This document shows positions 1-14,300 of a DNA stretch of 64,000 nucleotides, one piece after another. The DNA is taken from the NCBI RefSeq assembly GCF_905147045.1, contig NC_065895.1, forward strand, positions 11,165,001 to 11,229,000. Reading direction: 5' to 3'. Made by a program: the position numbers and the translations under genes. The notes below the pieces were generated by a model, which made no database searches, was not told where the DNA came from, and worked only from the letters and a program-made list of their open reading frames with translations. This DNA is from Nymphalis io. Taxonomy: Eukaryota > Arthropoda > Insecta > Lepidoptera > Nymphalidae. How positions within the stretch are numbered: position 1 is the stretch's first letter; every line of letters begins with the position of its first letter.

Positions 1-459
1 AATTATGAGAAGTTCCCTTAAACAATGGCTCCAAACAGACCATTGATTGAGTTCAGTTGAATGTTTTCAAAATATCTATGATATTTCCGTGAAATCATTA
101 TGTTATAAATTTCTTGATAGTTTTTTCTTTATTACTGATAAAAGAAGATATGGGAACACCTTTAACGAATGATTTATTTGGCTATACTTATGCATTGCTC
201 CGCTCTGTTTCCGCGTTTAACGTGATTGCACGTTTATGATATTAGTGTATACCCTTTTCAATAAATCGGCTATTGTTAATCCGTAATACGAGCGTTCAAA
301 CAAACACTTGAGCTCTTTTATATTCGTTCCAATATATATTATTCCTTTACTTAATTTTGTTTATTAATATAGATATATGTAGCAGCACTTCTGTATTTAT
401 ATGATCGATTAGAGGATCCAAGTTAAAGTAATTTAGTGTGACTGTACCTCTTTATAAAC

Positions 460-755
460 CGAGATGGCCCAGTGGTAAGAACGCGTGATTCTTAACCGAT
501 GATTGTGGGTACAACCCCGGGCAAGCACCACTGAATTTTCATGTGCTTAATTTGTGATTATAATTCATCTCGTGCTATACGGTGTAGGAAAACATCGTGA
601 GGAAAACTGCATGTATCTAATTTCACTGAAATTCTGCCACATGTGTATTCGCCAACCAGCATTGGAGCAGCGTGGTGGAATAAGCTCCATACCTTCTCCC
701 CAAAAAGGGAGAGGAGCCTAAGCCCAGCAGTGGGACATTCACAGGCTGTTACTGT
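460..755 (+). mobile_element. tRNA-derived SINE, family A
   Basis: Begins with a pol III-like head: an A-box-like TGGCCCAGTGG and a degraded B-box near 508-520. The body is shared with other copies: an ATGTGCTTAATTTGTG block, a GGAAAACATCGTGAGGAAA block and an end in CAGCAGTGGGACATT then ACAGGCTGTTACTGTA. The B-box differs from the better GGTTCAAACCC copies, so this is an old, inactive copy. Confidence 0.85.
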
Positions 756-1967
756 ACTTCTTTATGTCATGTATTCTAAGAACATCAGCCGATGTAAAAA
801 AAATAGGATCGTTGAACTTTTAGAAGCGTCTAGAGGACATAACCATAAGTATCAATGGCGGACAGTACAATATAAAAAACAAAACAACAAAATGGCATTT
901 ATATTATATACGACGATGATATATATATATTATTACTATTGCATAGCGTCTCACAATAAAAAGAAATATAATGTATAACTATAGATATATTTTTTACTAG
1001 ATATTTAATAAAACATTAATAAAAGTCAGAACTCTATCAAATAGTTAAAAGACGCACGTCTTATTATGTAATGTAACTATTCAAAAATATATGAGCCTAC
1101 TTGAATGAAGAATATTTTGATTTCGTTAATTATTGTATAAAAACATATCGCCTTACTTATAAACGTTGTTAAGCGGTTTAGTTAAACACTGATTTCTCTC
1201 TTTCTGTCATCATTGATTTGACATTTAAAAGAAGAAGACACAACATTCAACTCATCACGTTCAAAACAACATTTATAAGATAAGTCGTTAAAGACTATCT
1301 AATATCAATCCAAAAAATACTAGGTGTTGGCAAAGTGCGATGTCAGTCACATTAATCACATAATTACACGCTCGCGACGACACGCATCATTACTCGGAGA
1401 CACCTAAAAGCGTTGTAGGAGTCATTAAGCTAAAAGCTCTATCGTTCGACCTTGTATATCCATATATCCATATATAAAGTCCAGCCATATATAAAGTACA
1501 TATGCGCATTTACAATATTCTAGCTTTCGTGTCATTTCTGCGCATATCGATGATTAGTTACGAAATCGAATTTGTATATAGCAAGCTTATCTATTTATCG
1601 AATTTTATGTAATACTAAAAATACATTTTTCATAACATTAAAACGTATAGGAAACGAAATAATAGTGATAAACATTTGTGAAGCTATTGGTTATTGTAAA
1701 ATTGAATCGTGTTGTCATTTTTCGTAATAAGCCTTTTTTGATATATAGTTTCTTAAAAATAAATATGATAGGAAAACTTTGTAGATTTGTAATAAAAGAA
1801 AAAACAGTTTGTGCTAATGATACCGGCCTAAAGTTCTTTAACTAGAGCAATGTACTCAGTACACGAGTTCCAAGCTAAGTATCTCTCTTTTAGCAGATAA
1901 TTAGTTTTACAATGTTACTTAGTTTTTTTTTTTAAAGAGAATGTTTCGTTTCGCATATAATGTAAAT

Positions 1968-2190
1968 TTATGGTAGCCGTCCTGGCGTGTACCATCTACT
2001 TACAATTAAATTTTACCGCCAAGCTATAACCCTTTTTATTTTGGCGTTTAATATCTAAGGTTAGTGAGCCAGTGTAATTTATTAAAGAGATGCATAAACG
2101 GTGTATCAAGTGGATTACAATTCTTATAGTGCCAGTGTCTTTGAGCGATGGTGGTCACCTACCGCCAAGTGGCCTATTTAGTCGCCACTT
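1968..2190 (+). repeat. Diverged copy of the fourth interspersed repeat family
   Basis: Contains the GTGAGCCAGTGTAAT block, a GCCAGTGTCT block and GGTGGTCACCTACC followed by a GGTGGCC-like end. All occur in the same order in the clearer copies at 39808-40093 and 47845-51255. Strongly diverged. Confidence 0.6.
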
Positions 2191-2381
2191 TCCGAAAATC
2201 AATTAAATAAAAGAAATCGGGATTTCCTGATTAATGTAAACATTTCAAGGGTAATTATTTAAAAGCTATGTTTATCTAAATTATATAATAACAATCCATA
2301 GTAATTATTTGACAAGAAAAAAATTTATAACATTGCTTAAAGGTAATTTCCCTAAAACAGATGACTCGTCGTAATACTCAC

Positions 2382-5300
2382 ATGCACTAGCGTCCATGGC
2401 TCCTCGGTCGCATATAATAAGGCAGTTCCGTTGACATGTTCGTCCCAGTTCGAAGAACGTGTTCTCGATTTGAATCATGGTTTTCAATAGATTCTCCTGG
2501 AACTTCATTGCTGTAACAATATAAATGAAAATTTTAGCGTTTTTAATGTTGCCGATTAAATTTTAATTGCGCTGACACCAAAAATCTCGTAATCATAGTC
2601 TACGAATGTCATTTAAATTTTCGATATCGAGCGAACTTTAGTTTGTAAACTCATTTAATTTGCAAAAAACATTTTACAATCTAAGCCAATGTATATGATT
2701 ACATTAAAAAAATCATACAAGTTATATATTTCAAAAATATATTCCACAGTATTTCCGTCTGATTTTAATCAGCCGATTAATGAAAATCTCCATTAATCGA
2801 GTCCATAAGCATCCTAACGATCCACATAGTGGCGGGGAAGTAATGCACCACCAAGAACACTGATATATATATTTTTTAGTATTTTGCACATAGTACCGAC
2901 CCCAAATAAACGGGATAAGTGTATATAAAAGGTAATTGCATCATATTTAGCAAGATAAGGAGAACTACCGCATATAGCGTATGATGCTACGAATCCGCCT
3001 TATGTACCCGCATTTTCGCGATTTGGAACAAAGCCAAAGCAATTCAATTGTTAAAATTTTTATTACGTTTGATTTCATATATTTAAAAAAGGAAACATGG
3101 AGCAATTTTTATGATCGAGTATTTAATTAAAACTATAATAAATAACATAACAAAATATGCTTAAGTTAATAATGATAACTTATAGTTACGTTGATTTTAT
3201 ATAACTCTAGCAACATGGATATTATTCCTTCTGTTCAAATGTCGACCGTAGCCATCTTCAATCAATTATGTTACAACACAGGAATTATTATAAAGGACAA
3301 GTTTGTGCACAAATACAGGTAATAGCCCCTTGCATTACCTGTATTCGGGATTAACGGGATTTTGTTACACGGAATCTAATGATCTTCAACTGTATAAGGT
3401 AGCCACTAGACCAACGAGGCATTACTGTTCATTACATTAGTCACTGTAATATAAATTTAGTAAGCCGAGATGGCCTAGTGGTAAGAATGCGTGAATCTTA
3501 ACCGATGATCGTGGGTTCAAACCCGGGCAAGCACCACTGAATTTTCATGTGCTTAATTTGTGTTTATAATTCATCTCGTGCTTAACGGTGAAGGAAAACA
3601 TCGTGAGGAAACCTGCATGTGTCTAACTTCATTGAAATTCTGCCACATGTGTATTCTACCAACCCGCATTGGAGCAGCGTGGTGGAATAAGCTCCAAACC
3701 TTCTCCTCAAAAAGGGAGAGGAGGCCTTAGCCCAGCAGTGGGACATTAACAGGCTGTTACTGTGTTTACTGTACTACATTAGTCACTTATTTACATTATA
3801 TACATTGCTTGCTAGTAAACAAAGGTTAATTATTGTAAGAAGTGTTCTCTTATAAATATTGATTCATCTTGTTTTATTTAACGACCAGCAACATGACTTT
3901 ATTTTACGATTAGTAATAAAACCTCGAGCTGAAATATTAGTATTTAATATGAAAGTTTATTAGAAATAAATTGTTTTAGCTGCGATAAGTATATGGATAT
4001 AAAATAAACGTTATTTAATAAGTTTTGTAACATAAAATATTATATTCTCAGGAATATATTAAAAAACACACACACTAGTATTGTGTTTAATATTAATTAT
4101 AATCAGTCGGCTTCGGTCAGCGTAAATTCAATTTCAGTAATTACCTATAATTTATATATATAATATTCCTATAATTTTCCGACCTAATCGATTTCTGTAT
4201 CACATTGGAGCCTAACTGTTCACATCTTTCGCGTTTATAATAGGATAAAATAAAAATTTATTATCTATCTTTTCTACCTACCTACTTATTTGCATACCTG
4301 AAAATAACATGAGCTATTCATTCAACCTTTTGAAGTTTCTATAGGCTTATTTTTTATTTATGGCAATAATGCTGGAGCCAACGAACCACCTGCTGCGAAA
4401 TGTTGCTCGTAGGTAGTCGCTATTATTATTTACAATGTAAAAGGTATTACTAATACTTTACAATGCCATTGAGTGATCAACCGTGCAAGCTAAGTGATTG
4501 TACCTTGGATCTATAATTACACAGCCCTACTCACCCTTCATATACAAAATGAATGATGATGAATAAATGATAACATCATGTTATTTGTAGATTAAAGCAT
4601 AATTATTACGGTCGAGATATCAATTAATAATAATTCGCCTTACGTATACTATTACAAATAAAATATCATAAAAACGCCACTGATACTACGTCTGCAAAAA
4701 AAAAAATTAACGTGTAAAGTATCGTTTTTTTGCTTCTTTCTCGTAAAAGTAAGGTAAGCGAAATACAAAATTTGTTTTTAAGCAGTTTTGAAAAAAAAAA
4801 ATCAACAATAGCTAGTCACGAATCATATTGCGAAAAGACAAGAGTCAAGTCAGGGATATTTGAAAAAAAAAAATCTATCGATTTCTCATCGGTTTGTGAT
4901 AGCAGTTTGTTTTTTTCGTTAATATTAAACATATTAGCAAAATTACTGATGTATGTATAATATACAGAACAGAATATAATCTCCACTACTGACAAGAAAA
5001 GGTCAAAGATGACATCTCTCAGTCTGTCCCAAATAAAATCTAGACGAGGTTGTCTGACGCAGACATGAAAAACATTTTTTTTTTTTCATTTAACATTATG
5101 CAGTCGACTTATTAATGACCGGCATTATTTTAACCCGGCATCATGTTAATAAACATTTATGAAATATTGAGTCATCAATGCATTGTTTAAATGACTCTCG
5201 GGTTGCTCGGCACAGTTGGTAACTGAGGTTTGAATTACAGACTTATCAGGCTTATCCTGTAACCGTAATACTAATTCTTTTATTACAATAGCGTAAACAT

Positions 5301-8300
5301 ATCCAATTATAAAAGCGTGGAATGTACTTACGGTAACATTTTTAATTTACTTAAAACTTACGTAATTCAAGTTCACTTTAAACTTATAGTTAGTTAGTAA
5401 CAGCCTGTAAATGTCCCACTGCTGGGCTAAGGCCTCCTCTCCTTTTTTTTGACGAGAAGGTTTGGAGCTTATTCCACCACGCTGCTCCAATGCGGGTTGG
5501 TGGAATACACATGTGGCAGAATTTCGATTAAATTAGACACATGCAGGTTTCCTCACGATGTTTTCCTTCACCGAAAAGCACGAGATGAATTATAAACAGA
5601 AATTAAGCACATGAAAATTCGGAGGTGCTTGCCCGGGTTTGAGCCCACGTTCATCGGTTAAGATTCCTGCGTTCTTACCACTGGGCCATCTCGACTTTTT
5701 AAACTTATAGCCGAACTTAATACATAAAGCCTTACACCTTGGTCAAAGGCGGGATGGGTATTTACTAGAATATATTATGTTTTTTTTAACATACAACTAA
5801 CATGAGACGTCATTATCTATTTCTATGATGAGTATTTTCAGTAAAGCTCGAATTCCTATCATGAATCAGTAACAGCCTGTTAATGTCCCACTGCTGGGCT
5901 AAGGCCTCCTCTCCCTTTTGAGGAGAAGGTTTGGAGCTTATTCCACCACGCTGCTCCAATGCGGGTTGGTAGAATACACATGTGGCAGAATTTCAATGAA
6001 ATTAGACACATGCAGGTTTCCTCACGATGTTTTCCTTCACCGTTAAGCACGAGATGAATTATAAACACAAATTAAGCACATGAAAATTCAGTGGTGCTTG
6101 CCCGGGTTTGAACCCACGATCATCGGTTAAGATTCACGCGTTCTTACCACTAGGCCATCTCGGCTTCTATCATGAATAGCACCGAGAAATTGATTCGAAG
6201 AGATTTACGTTAGCGGTAAATATGTAATGCTTGTATATTTATAATATTATACCTTTTGTAGTGTTCTGTTAGGGTTAACGCCTTGATGTGTCATTCGTTT
6301 TGGCAGATTTATTCGGCGACGACCGTATTGTACTAGCGACGGAACGGCCATGGTTACCTCGATACGTTTTATTTTCGGCATATGCCAATGAACTAATGTA
6401 CAAAGTCTGAACCGTTTTTTTTTTTTGCATTTTTTTTTACTAGACGAATCTTTTCAGGAAAAGAACTAATAAAAAAAATTCAGTAGACATAGGTATAAAA
6501 ACGTTGCCAATAAATGACGGAAGCGGCAGCCGTAGAGACTAATTATATATTTTTTTTAAAGTCTTTAATCGCAAGACTTGGATATAATTATTTTTATAAG
6601 AAATCATCTCTTGTTCTCGAATTCACGAGAATCGTAAGATTATTACCTTGAATATAAAAACAATTACAGGAGTGATTTTTATTAAGTACGTTCTGTTGTT
6701 CATCAAGCAAATTATTGAAATAGCTAGAGTAGTAGCTGCTATTGATTTGTTTTCATTTATTTGATTTTGAAATAACATGTTACGTTTGCACTGCAGTATT
6801 CCGAAGCGCAATTTTGAACACGTTTGTTTTTTCTAACGGAAGTCAAAAAAAATTTGTTTCTTTTATTTGTTACACGAAATTTAGTTTCAAAAATGAACAA
6901 ACACAAGCAAAAAATGTATTTTGTTAACCGACTTCAAAAAAATGAATTTTTCAATTCAGTTGTATTTTTTTATGTTTGTTTAGATCTCCGTAATTCATAA
7001 AGCGATATCTACAATTATTTTCTGTTTGTATACCTACTTGCTGTTTGGTCCAATTTAAATTTAAAGAAAAAATACCACCATAAGGGTAAATATAGGGGAT
7101 AAAATTTTTAATGGGCTCGAATTTTATTTGAAGACGGTTATTTCTTATAAAATAATTATTAACGGTGATATTTCAAAGGTTTATAGTTTTTCAAAGGGAA
7201 AACGGTATTTTGGTTTGACGGTAGTTTGGGTTTAACGGTATTTTATTAAATGATTAACAAAAGTTATATTGATATTCGATAGTACTTGAAACAATTTAAA
7301 TGAAAAATGTAAATATTGTTTGAAAGTCAAATAAAACCATAAATAACGTTTTATTGTAATTTTCTTTGTGGAAATTCAGTTTCATATAATATCTTCAGTA
7401 GCGACTGGCCAGTCTCGACGAGACCTAAGTAAACATTTGCTAGGCATCACTGCCAAGCAAAAACGTAATAAAACCGACTCGAAGCAAAATTTTTACGGCT
7501 TCTTATAGCTGTTATTATTACAGCGTGCGGTCGTGTTTTACTGGCTGACGTATGTATACAGCGATTGACAGAAATCATGAAATTCATGTCGTTTTCGTAG
7601 CAATATGTAGAATAGAATAATTTGTCGATATTCGCAGACGACGTAGCGCAAAACAGACATGCGATAACTCTATACGAGTTAGGAGAGGTTATCAGTTATC
7701 TGATAACAAATTATGGTGTTTATTTATACATAATTGCAAACATGAGCCATCTGTTTATGATATAATTTATAATTATTTTTTGATAATAATTAATATGTAT
7801 CTGTAAGACATGACCTCGATAACTTAGTGATGCGCTTTTTGGCTAATTTCTACATTAAATTCACATAATATAATGCGCATTATAATAATAATAATATTAA
7901 TAATAATGTCCTCCTGACCGATTTCGGCCACGGCGGCGAATCTCAAACGAGATCAGCCAACTGCGCAGGACATATAGTGCACAAGTATGTGCGCAAACAC
8001 GGGTGCGCTCACTAGTCCCTCACTCTCATAATCCGATGGGCCGGCCATCCGACACGACCAGAAAGTGTTCAGTCGCAGGATCAACGGCTTTAAGTGCTTT
8101 CCGAGACACGGGAGTGTACACACTTCCAACTTCCAGACACCGGGCTGCTGTTGAGAATTTTCTGACAGAAAATCCCAATAACCATTTACTGGCCCGACCT
8201 GGGAATTGAACCCAGGACCTCCGGGTCTGCGGCCTTATATCAAGCCACTAGACCAACGAGGTAGTCATATCATATAATACTGCATGTGAACATATGTATT

Positions 8301-11300
8301 ATAATTGCTATAGACAGCTAGCGATAAGAAAACGCCGTGAACTTGACAAACAAGTCGCCTCATTGTCACTACTTTGTATATTTTCATGCATCACGTAAAC
8401 ACAAACAGTATGTCGTGAGGACAAAGCAAATTAATACATAACATAACTGTATTAATTGTTATATATAATGCAGAGTCAAATACATACCGTAACGAATGAA
8501 ATTTGACAATACCTCGGTATTTTTTCTATTTTTATATACATATACAGTTAAAATACGAGATAAATCAAGGTCTAACAAGGCCTAGTGGTTAGAACGCGTG
8601 AATCTTAACCGATGATCGTGGGTTCAAACCCGGGTAAACACCACTGAATTTTCATGTGCTTAATTTGTGATTATAATTCATCTCGTGCTTGACGGTGAAG
8701 GAAAACATCGTGAGGAAACCTGCATGTGTCTAATTTCATTGAAATTATGTCACATGTGTATTCTACCAACCCGCATTGGAGCAGCGTGGTGGAATAAGCT
8801 CTAAATTTTCTCCTCAAAAAGGGAGAGGAGGCCTTAGCCCAGCAGTGGGACATTAACAGGCTGTTACTGTAACATTCTTTAGGTAAATATTGATGGAGAA
8901 TCAATGAACACTTCATTACTCATTCTTCATTATTTTAATTTTATTCCGATAGGTCAAAGACATAACTTTCGAATCAAGGACGAATTGCTTATAAAAGTTT
9001 TATGACATTACAGTTGGAATACTTTCAACATAAAATAATTACAAGCTCACATAAACATTTATGTTATTGAATAAAATATTACTTTTTTCTTATCTTATTA
9101 TGATTATTTTCTACACTGGAAGAGACTGGTTTCGTTTTGATTAAATCATAATATTTTGACAAATTGTTTACTATTAATAAAATCGCAAGTAACCGGGTCC
9201 GATAAGCGAAAGGTCATTTGGTTATCTGCAGACAAAATTGCGGGAAATAGATCAACGGTAATACGGCAAGTGTAGGTATATATTAAAAATATACAATATT
9301 CGATAAAGAATCTTTTTTTTTAAATAATAACGCGAAACCAATTAAGAAATTAAATTAAAAGCTTCAGATTATATTATGACGTATATACCTGAAGACCTAG
9401 AAATGCTTTCAATTTAATAACAGCGCTTCATTTGAAATAATACACAAGACTAAAAAATTCTTGCTAATTTTAAAACATTGAAACTACGCTTATGAAAAAA
9501 ACAACAAATAAAATATTTCGAAACTCAAACAAGAAAGTATAAACGGTATTTCCTGTCTCTCATTACGCAAATGTATATAAATAACGGAATCGTTTGATAT
9601 TTCTTCGTTTTAATTTAAATATCGCGTGACTTTGAATCAACATGCTATGTCAACTTTACTGTTCAATATTTCAGTCATTATCCGATGTAACGAGATCAAT
9701 TACAATCAAATCATAGGTCTTGATTTCATAAATCGTACCAACTACGCTATATAAATACAGAATTGCCCGTCTTTTATTTTATAGCCGCATTGAATGAAAA
9801 ATAAATATTTCAACTGGAAAGCTAAACAGTTGCGACTTGCGGCTGGTGATTACCATAATGAAATACCTTGAAAGATTTTCTTTTAAACATAACAAAGAAC
9901 TATTCACGAACCCGTTTAAATAGAAAAATATCAGAAATAGCTTCATCATTTATTGTTGTGTTAAAATTTTAGCTGTCATCGTTATTTATCAGTATCCATT
10001 GAAAACTTCACACTATACAACTATAGCAATTTGGCAATGATCAGATGGACATCGATCATGTGTCTATCGTGACGTATTGCTTGAAAGATATTAAAAATAA
10101 ATTTACGTCAGTCTTATGAACAAAAATCATCAAGAGAAAAACCTAAGTAATATACAAATGATTACTTAAACAGTAAGTATCCGAATGATAAAAATAAACT
10201 ACTATTTAAGTTGCCATTGAAAATCTAGCCATTATAATCATACGAATAAGTTCTAAGACTGGCATCATCGCTGTGTAATTATTACGATGAGTGAATGATA
10301 GGTATATTTAATGATATTACCGTTATTAAAAAGGTTCATAGTGGCTTTGTGTGGGTGTATTATGTAATAGCATTAATCGAGATAGCATTTAGCGGGACTA
10401 CGGTGGAAACTCACCACAGTCACCTTGTATCGCCCGTGCTATAGCAGCGGCCGTGCACCTTTTGCAATGACCCCGACATTCCTCATCAGGGACTGTTATT
10501 ACCTTTTCTGCTATAACAGCACAACGTAAATTTTCATCATACCGATGAATAAAAACATATTTGACACGTCATCTAAGTGATCTATTATCACAATAATACA
10601 ATTTAAAAGTGAAATTCTCATAAAGAAATAAACTAGGTACAAGGTTACTCTTGAACAAATATTTTGAAATAGAAATCATTAAAACTGAGAAAACATTGTT
10701 ACGATTCGACTCGATCTGTTTTCGTTTCATAATGACTTAACAAATGCTATATTATTGTTTTTTTTTTCTATGAACAATTTTTCAAAACCGGACATGACGA
10801 TTTTCATAAGGTAAACAAAACTTCGCGTACACGAAACAGACGAACTACACCCACACAGTACCAAAGAACCTGATGTTTACAATTAGCATTGACGTCATAA
10901 TAAAACATCTCATCGTAAGCGATTTGCTTTTACCGTTTGACGTATATCGATATATAACTTCCATCAATATCGTTCGAGATGTTAATTTTTATCAGAGATG
11001 AACGTGCATTGAAAGAACTTGTTTCAATCTAGTTTACACCGGGTACAGGTGAACAGAGCCGACGTCACTTGACGATAATATTGAGACCAGTACGAATTGG
11101 ATTGCAGCGATACATAATAAATTGAACCAAGTCATAGTCGGTCATTTCGAGTAAGACATTCTGGAACTCTTAATGAACTTGAAACAAATGTAATTGTTTT
11201 TAAATTGCTCATCTAACGGCTGATCATTAAACTGGTTTAGATGTATACATAATTGACATTATTTATTTTACACTCGAAGGAGTATTATCTTAATATGTGA

Positions 11301-14300
11301 CAAAAACTTGATTATTTTATTAGTGATCTCGTGTTCGACGGAGAAGAAAAACACCGTGAGGACAATGACGCACATGTCGAATGAAATTCCGTCACATGTG
11401 TATCCACCGAATCCCATTAGAGCAGCGTGGTGGAGTACTTTGCGAACCTTCTTAATACGAAAGGCCTTTGCCCAGCTATGGGTTTCCTTAATGTTTTTGC
11501 AATTATATTTATAGATCTTGGTTTAATTTTTTAATGTTAATACGAAAATAATTTAACATAATAACGTTGATATCATTGTACACTAAAAGCAAATCAATGC
11601 CAAGCTGAATCTGTTTTTACGGCTTATGAACTGCTTGTTCCTCGCTGTTGATAGGAATGTGTTAAGGGTATCTACATAACAATGCAACTCAACCTCACTC
11701 CTGTGTTAGTATATTCTATTTTAAATATATTTCCAGACTAGCCCTGAACGTGACCGTGAGGCGATTGCGTCAAGAACAACTCGCGTGGCCAACCGCGAAG
11801 CCCCATAAAAGAATACATATCAAGCATTTCTATTTATATGTAAGAAAATATTGATACAAAGCGTATAACATCAACGATACATGTACTTACTTAAACGTCC
11901 TTGACTTTAATGGATTTAAAAGGTTTCAAAGATTATTGCATACAAACTGTACTACATATTTAAATCTGTCGGGTATATAACTATTCAATTTTTTATTAAA
12001 ACTATAAAATAAAAATAAATACTATTTAGATAAAAAAAAAAAATATACTTTCGTAAAATTATGTTAAGTCATGTAGATCTCGAATGAATTAAAGAGTATT
12101 TAAAAAAAATACTAGCAAATCCCTTATTTAAGAAATTACTAATATTCCTATTAATTATTCCTCCAATTAAGCGTACAGCTTGCTCGTGTTAGGAGTGAGG
12201 AGGACAATAGTCCGAGGAATAAGATCTAGACTAGAATAGACCTAATTTACGACTATAACATCGCTAGACTCGTAAACCATTGCGCTACTGAAGCTACAAA
12301 GCATATAAGACTTGCATATCTCAGTATTATTATTATTATATTAGATTATGTCTGAAACGCACAAGACGCTAAAGTCTTTTGTAAACATGGAGTTATACAT
12401 TAAAGAGATTACGATTACGCGGTATCGTTTACGTATTCACATCTTAACTATAAAAAGACACACGTAACGATAAAGCTTCATTGGTTAGTAGTAACAGAAA
12501 GCTACTGAAACGAAAATAAATAGAACGCGTGACGCGGCGAACCGGGGCAAGTCTCTTTATTCGTAAATTGTAACAACAAAATAATATTCATTTACACGGT
12601 TATATAAGAATTCAATTGAATGATAATTTGTATGTAACTTATAAGATGTATACATTTATACATCACAAATATTATCATTCGTTCAGTGAGGACGAATTGA
12701 TTTATGAACGAGAAAATATTAATACTCATACGATGTAACATGCATCTGTACAAATAATCGTCATATTAATATTTTCTTGTACTAGAATATTTCTTTCTCG
12801 TAAAATTTTAATCGTTCATAATATTCATTTTATTTGTCAACGTATGGCTAATATTTATTTTTACTCGTGTCAGGACACAATAAGTTTGTCTAGTCATGTT
12901 AATAAGACACAAAGATTAACATAAATATAACAAAGAAACAAATAATTCAAGCAAACATCAAGTATATAATATGTATGACGATGTTTTACTTTGCTTTTAT
13001 TTGCTTGTCGTTTTTTTTTACTTTTTTAAATTCAGTAACGAAACATTATTAATAGTTAACCTTTATTAAGAGAAAACAATACAGTACTTCCTTTACTGTA
13101 TTGAATTTATCACATTTTATTAGGTACTTTATATTAGAAGTGACAAGCCAAGGAATTAATTTTAAATATTTAAATACGAATACGATATTAAGCGAACTTG
13201 GCAGTGAAAACCCTATTCACCCTAAGATAGGTGTGTCTTTTGCTTTTACTCCCATTGCCTATATGTATAAAAAAAATACTTTCAATATGTAAAACAAAAT
13301 TAATACAACTTATATCTAACACGTAAGTCTGGATTCCTAGGTTTATAATTTATAAAAAAAAATTATTATACTGATATTAAAATTTAGCTACAGTAATTGT
13401 TTTTAATTTTAATCGCTTGAAAATTTTAAGAAGCATATAAAATTAATGAGCAATCAAACTCACTTAAACAAAAGACATTTTTTTTAGCTAAGGAAATATA
13501 AATTTTAGTCATTAAATATAAGAAAATAACACTAAGGCTTTGTATACATATATAAGAAAAATAAGCATAAGCTATTTTTGAACACAAATGGAATGAATAA
13601 TTTTACTCATTTTTGGCACACTGAACTTGCTGACAGCAATGACATTTGTTTGCTAATGATTGAAAAAAACACTAACAATTATAATTATATATATTATTTT
13701 ACTTATACTTTATCTTTCTTACAATATAATTTATTTAATCATATTTCAATAATATTTTATGAAATTATTCTTACCTTCATCTGGGCTGAGATCTGCAAAC
13801 TTTATACCGCCACTGTAAAAGAAACAAAATAATTGAAGAGCATTGTTAAGATCACCACAATTGTTTAATATGTGATTATTATAAACAAATTTTGTGATAT
13901 TGATATAAAAAAAATTGTAGAACAATTATAATATGATTATTACATGTAACTATTTTTAACCCAAATAATAGAAATTTAACAAGATATTATACAAAGTTAG
14001 GCACAAGTTTTTTACTTGAAAAATATAATGATTTACAATAAAAAATATTGAGCTTCTGACCACTACTTTATTTTTATCTTTATTTTAAGGAATCTAATAT
14101 GCCTCAAGATCAAATATTGCTCTGGCTATTTTTATCTATGTAGATGACAATTTTAAAAAGAGTGTCTAAAAAAATCCTAATGGATTTTTTTAAATTATTT
14201 ATAATGCAACTTGCACTTTGAAAGTGTGGAGGTTGCACTTCGTACCTTAAGAGGACGGTAGCCGTTTCCGGCACCCGGAACACCTGGAAATAAACACAAT

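Larger units (their letters stand above)
1..2381. other. Left-edge non-coding DNA (downstream intron of Ttd14)
   Basis: This AT-rich stretch lies beyond the donor of Ttd14 exon 5 and is probably intron. I looked for the next Ttd14 exon on the minus strand and did not find one. It holds a SINE at about 460-755 and a diverged copy of the fourth repeat family at about 1968-2190. A short repeat at about 1170-1240 resembles 52546-52620. The ORF at 643-978 is SINE sequence and is not a gene. Confidence 0.6.
2511..13774 (-). other. Giant Ttd14 intron 4 (about 11.3 kb)
   Basis: Non-coding, strongly AT-rich sequence between Ttd14 exons 4 and 5. Apart from the SINE copies listed separately (3464, 5398, 5869, 7906, 8565, 11322 and a small fragment near 3395) it contains only simple repeats and a short minus-strand piece of the fourth repeat family near 4500-4535. 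I see no convincing exon of another gene; the short ORFs here lack domains or plausible splice contexts. Confidence 0.75.

Noticed and set aside
643..978. 111-codon ORF near the left edge
   Set aside because: Its first half is the tail of a family A SINE and the second half is AT-rich low-complexity sequence.
5880..6068. 62-codon minus-strand ORF (shares IGAAWWNKL with other ORFs)
   Set aside because: The shared peptide comes from the SINE body, not from a conserved protein family.
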